Positions 6,309 to 8,751 of a stretch of DNA of 8,751 nt are shown in pieces. How positions within the stretch are numbered: the first letter of the stretch is position 1; each line of letters opens with the position of its first letter. The notes under the pieces are model-generated. The model was given only the letters and a program-made list of their open reading frames with translations, was not told the DNA's origin and ran no database searches. Source of the DNA: an uncultured Eubacteriales bacterium (GTDB taxonomy: Bacteria > Bacillota > Clostridia > Oscillospirales > CAG-272); NCBI GenBank assembly GCA_934526185.1, contig CAKTAA010000091.1, positions 1 to 8,751 on the forward strand. The letters run 5' to 3'. The translations under genes were made by a program, and so were the position numbers.

Positions 6309-6333
6309 GAGCAATTAACAATCAGTGCGTTAA

Positions 6334-6999
6334 TTACGCTTTTGCGTCAATCAATCCCATGGCAATGCCGATATCGATGTTAACCTGTACCACATTTACC
6401 GTATCTTCGCCAAAAATGCCAAGCAATTTGCCGTTGGTATGTGCCTTGATGATTCTGCGAACCTTATCCTCGCTCAGACCTGAAGCTGCCACAATGCGTG
6501 GAATCTGGATTTCTGCTGATTCGGGAGAAATATGCGGATCCAGTCCTGAACCAGAAGCCGTCAGCAGATCGGTAGGAATATCCTCCCGTTTCACAGTGGG
6601 ATTCTTTTCAAGGAATTTAGAGATATCCGCCTCTACCCGTTTAACAAGCTCGGGATTGGACGGCGCATAGTTGTTGGATCCTGAACCGATGCCCGGAAAT
6701 TCTGTTCCGTCCTGATAGGTTTTCGTTCCATCCTCATTTTCCTTGTACACATTGTAATGATAAGCAGAAGGACGGCTCCACATATAATAATCCTGCAAAA
6801 ATTCCTGCCCCACATTTTCTGCTGCTATTACCTTGCCGTTGGCCTCGATCAGGCTTCCGCCAGCCTGATGTGGGAAAATCAGGGCGGAGATACCGGTCAG
6901 AAAAGCCGGAAACAGCAATCCACAGATCAGCATCAGCACCAATGACACGACAACAGCCTGTCGGGTGTTATGTAAAAATCCTTTTGCACGTTCTTTCAT
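6334..6999 (-). CDS. kdpC: KdpC, accessory subunit of the Kdp potassium-transporting ATPase
   Basis: 221 residues. One N-terminal membrane helix (about 15-42) is followed by a large domain expected outside the membrane. Family landmarks are SRPSAY (75-80), GSNNYAPSNPEL (107-118), and the highly conserved TASGSGLDPHISP (147-159). KdpC stabilises the KdpA-KdpB complex and supports ATP-dependent K+ uptake. It is longer than E. coli KdpC (190 residues), partly through about 15 extra residues between RPSA and the GSNN motif; longer forms are common in Firmicutes as far as I know. The start is ATG 6999, with a perfect AGGAGG (7013-7008) 8 bases upstream, directly abutting the kdpB stop. The gap from kdpB is 14 bases, so the two are in one operon, closed by the terminator at 6275-6308. 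Confidence 0.96.
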   Translation of the reverse strand: MKERAKGFLHNTRQAVVVSLVLMLICGLLFPAFLTGISALIFPHQAGGSLIEANGKVIAAENVGQEFLQDYYMWSRPSAYHYNVYKENEDGTKTYQDGTEFPGIGSGSNNYAPSNPELVKRVEADISKFLEKNPTVKREDIPTDLLTASGSGLDPHISPESAEIQIPRIVAASGLSEDKVRRIIKAHTNGKLLGIFGEDTVNVVQVNIDIGIAMGLIDAKA

Positions 7000-7013
7000 A
7001 ATTAAAACCTCCT

Positions 7014-8751
7014 TTACAGACCGAGAATCGCTAGTAGCGGATGAATGATCATGTCTATCATGTTAATACCGATAAACGGTGTAATAATACCGCCGACGCC
7101 GAAGATCATCATATTTCTCAGCAGCGTTTTTCCGGAGGACATTGGACGGTATTTTACGCCCTTCATCGCCAACGGAATCAAGCAAGGAATGATGATCGCA
7201 TTGAAAATTAAGGCTGACAATATGGCACTGTACGGCGTTGATAGCTTCATGATGTTCAGCGTACCCAACTGTGGAATCGCTTCCATAAACATAGCCGGAA
7301 TAATTGCGAAATATTTTGCAATATCGTTTGCAATAGAGAAGGTGGTCAGGCTGCCGCGGGTAATGAGAAGCTGCTTTCCAATTTCTACGACCTCCAGAAT
7401 TTTTGTCGGGTCAGAATCCAAATCCACCATGTTGGCGGCTTCTTTGGCAGCAGTGGTTCCGCTGTTCATTGCCAAACCAACATTTGCCTGTGCAAGAGCA
7501 GGAGCATCGTTTGTACCATCACCAGTCATGGCAACTATTTTACCCTCAGCCTGCTCTCTTTTTATGACATTAATTTTATCTTCTGGCTTGCATTCCGCAA
7601 TAAATCCGTCCACTCCGGCTTCTTTGGCAATGGTTGCCGCTGTCAGAGGGTTATCGCCGGTACACATAATGGTTTTGATACCAATGGCACGCAGCCGCTC
7701 AAAACGTTCGGCCATACCGGCTTTTACGGTGTCTTTCAGATAAATGACGCCCATAATACGGTTATTTTCACAGACAATTAAAGGAGTGCCACCCAGAGAA
7801 GAAATTCTTTCAACTTCTTGCCTTAAATTTTTCGGTATTCTGCCGCCCTGCACTTTCACATATTCCTCGATGGCTTCGGTGGCACCTTTACGGATTTTTG
7901 TTCCATCAGGTAAATCAACGCCGCTCATACGGGTTTGCGCAGTGAACTCGATAAAGTTGGAACCCGGTGTTTCCGTACTGTTGTCGCCCATACGGCGGGC
8001 AAGCTCAAGAGTAGATTTGCCTTCCGGGGTCTCATCATGCAGACAGGTAAGTGCCGCACAGCGAATCAGCTCACTGCGGTTTGCACCTTCCACCGTGATA
8101 AAATTGGCCGCCAAACGGTTTCCATAAGTAATCGTGCCAGTTTTATCCAGAATCATGGTATCAACGTCGCCGCAGGCCTCTACTGCCTTGCCGGACATGG
8201 CGATGACATTAAAGCGGGTCACTCTATCCATACCAGCGATACCGATTGCGGAAAGCAAACCGCCGATGGTAGTCGGAATGAGGCAGACAGCCAGTGCAAT
8301 CAGTGTAGAAATTTGAAGTTGAACGCCGGAATACACGCCGATTGGATACAGGGTGACAATAACGATCATAAAGATAATTGTTAAGGATACCAAAAGAGTG
8401 TTCAGTGCAATCTCATTCGGCGTCTTTTTACGTGACGCGCCCTCGACAAGGGCAATCATGCGATCCAGAAAGCTGTTGCCGGGATCTGATGTGATACGGA
8501 TTCTCAGCCAATCAGAAACGACAGTGGTACCGCCGGTAACCGAACAGAAGTCTCCACCCGCCTCTCTTACCACCGGGGCGGATTCTCCGGTAATAGCTGA
8601 TTCATCCACTGAGGCGATGCCTTCAATAACCTCGCCATCGCCAGGAATAATTTCACCTGCGGAAACCAAAACGATATCATTCTTTTTCAGTTCACTGGAA
8701 GGTATGTCTTTTGTGGAACCATTCGCACTTAGCAGATGTGCTGTGGTATCC
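7014..8751 (-). CDS. kdpB: KdpB, catalytic P-type ATPase subunit of the K+ pump, N-terminus outside the window
   Basis: The - strand frame is open from the right edge (first full codon 8750-8748) to TAA 7016-7014, giving 578 residues of an expected roughly 680. In fragment numbering: actuator motif TGES 54-57, CLIPTTIGG from Cys156 in the ion-path helix, phosphorylated Asp202 in DKTGT, KGA 288-290 for nucleotide binding, TGDNP 364-368, and TGDGTND 409-415. Hydrophobic helices lie around 115-175 and in the last 130 residues. Offsetting by 105 puts Asp202 at the position of E. coli Asp307 and the TGES serine at Ser162, which is the site of inhibitory phosphorylation in E. coli, so that control is structurally possible here. 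KdpB hydrolyses ATP to drive K+ import through KdpA, which is presumably just outside the window. TTG 8669 is internal and not a start. Confidence 0.97.
   Translation of the reverse strand, partial: DTTAHLLSANGSTKDIPSSELKKNDIVLVSAGEIIPGDGEVIEGIASVDESAITGESAPVVREAGGDFCSVTGGTTVVSDWLRIRITSDPGNSFLDRMIALVEGASRKKTPNEIALNTLLVSLTIIFMIVIVTLYPIGVYSGVQLQISTLIALAVCLIPTTIGGLLSAIGIAGMDRVTRFNVIAMSGKAVEACGDVDTMILDKTGTITYGNRLAANFITVEGANRSELIRCAALTCLHDETPEGKSTLELARRMGDNSTETPGSNFIEFTAQTRMSGVDLPDGTKIRKGATEAIEEYVKVQGGRIPKNLRQEVERISSLGGTPLIVCENNRIMGVIYLKDTVKAGMAERFERLRAIGIKTIMCTGDNPLTAATIAKEAGVDGFIAECKPEDKINVIKREQAEGKIVAMTGDGTNDAPALAQANVGLAMNSGTTAAKEAANMVDLDSDPTKILEVVEIGKQLLITRGSLTTFSIANDIAKYFAIIPAMFMEAIPQLGTLNIMKLSTPYSAILSALIFNAIIIPCLIPLAMKGVKYRPMSSGKTLLRNMMIFGVGGIITPFIGINMIDMIIHPLLAILGL

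Noticed and set aside
6024..6333. A c-di-AMP (ydaO-type) or other K+-related riboswitch in front of kdpD
   Set aside because: Such elements occur upstream of K+ transport genes, but the leader is short and very AT-rich and lacks the conserved GC-rich blocks; the gap is explained by terminator, promoter and small repeats.
6233..6670. A 145-codon + strand frame over the kdpC end and the kdpC-kdpD gap
   Set aside because: It reads through the perfect terminator and is antisense to conserved KdpC motifs.
7045..8384. Several open frames of 60-230 codons on the + strand opposite kdpB
   Set aside because: They are antisense shadows of a conserved P-type ATPase, with no ribosome binding sites or recognisable domains.
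8667..8669. TTG 8669 as the start of kdpB
   Set aside because: The frame stays open to the window edge and the upstream codons belong to the KdpB actuator domain, so the gene is truncated by the window, not shortened.
1..8751. CRISPR arrays, tandem repeats, tRNA or rRNA genes, insertion-sequence ends
   Set aside because: No regularly spaced repeats, cloverleaf candidates, rRNA motifs or transposase frames were seen on either strand.

Overview
The window looks like a low-to-moderate GC, Gram-positive anaerobe of the Clostridia type (Firmicutes). The reasons are strong AGGAGG-type ribosome binding sites, TTG and GTG starts, a Firmicutes-style kdpABC + kdpDE arrangement, and a heptose-nucleotide pathway of the kind used for surface glycans. 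No species can be named from the sequence alone. The left part (1-1738) is visibly AT-rich; the kdp part (2630-8751) is visibly richer in GC.

Left block, + strand (1-1738): the 3' part of a phosphoheptose isomerase (gmhA-like) is followed after 22 bases by one protein that fuses a sugar-1-phosphate nucleotidyltransferase (hddC-like) to a HAD heptose-bisphosphate phosphatase (gmhB-like). Together they supply three of the four steps from sedoheptulose-7-phosphate to an NDP-D-glycero-alpha-D-manno-heptose. The missing step is the HddA-type kinase, which may lie upstream of the window. The phosphatase half has Asn where HAD motif IV normally has its first Asp.

Middle (1739-2629): 891 bases without an intact gene, at the point where the left (+) and right (-) operons converge. 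It is not empty. On the - strand it holds a decayed reading frame (2157-2522, with stops at codons 5 and 70), a long hairpin directly after that frame (2102-2156), and a well-formed ribosome binding site plus start of a frame that stops after 16 codons and resembles the N-terminus of plasmid/ICE replication initiators (1822-1872). It reads like the scar of a lost mobile element.

Right block, - strand (8751 down to 2630): kdpB (partial, runs off the right edge), kdpC, a strong intrinsic terminator, a near-consensus promoter, then kdpD and kdpE. KdpB is the P-type ATPase subunit and KdpC the accessory subunit of the high-affinity K+ pump. KdpD is the sensor kinase and KdpE the response regulator controlling it. 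The terminator and promoter between kdpC and kdpD indicate that the regulators form a separate transcription unit from the pump. The gap holds three same-strand TTTATAC heptamers and two inverted repeats that could be regulatory sites.

I see no tRNA, rRNA, CRISPR array, intact insertion sequence, defence system or clearly new system. The most interesting items are the gene graveyard at 1739-2629, the altered HAD motif IV, and the kdpDE control region.
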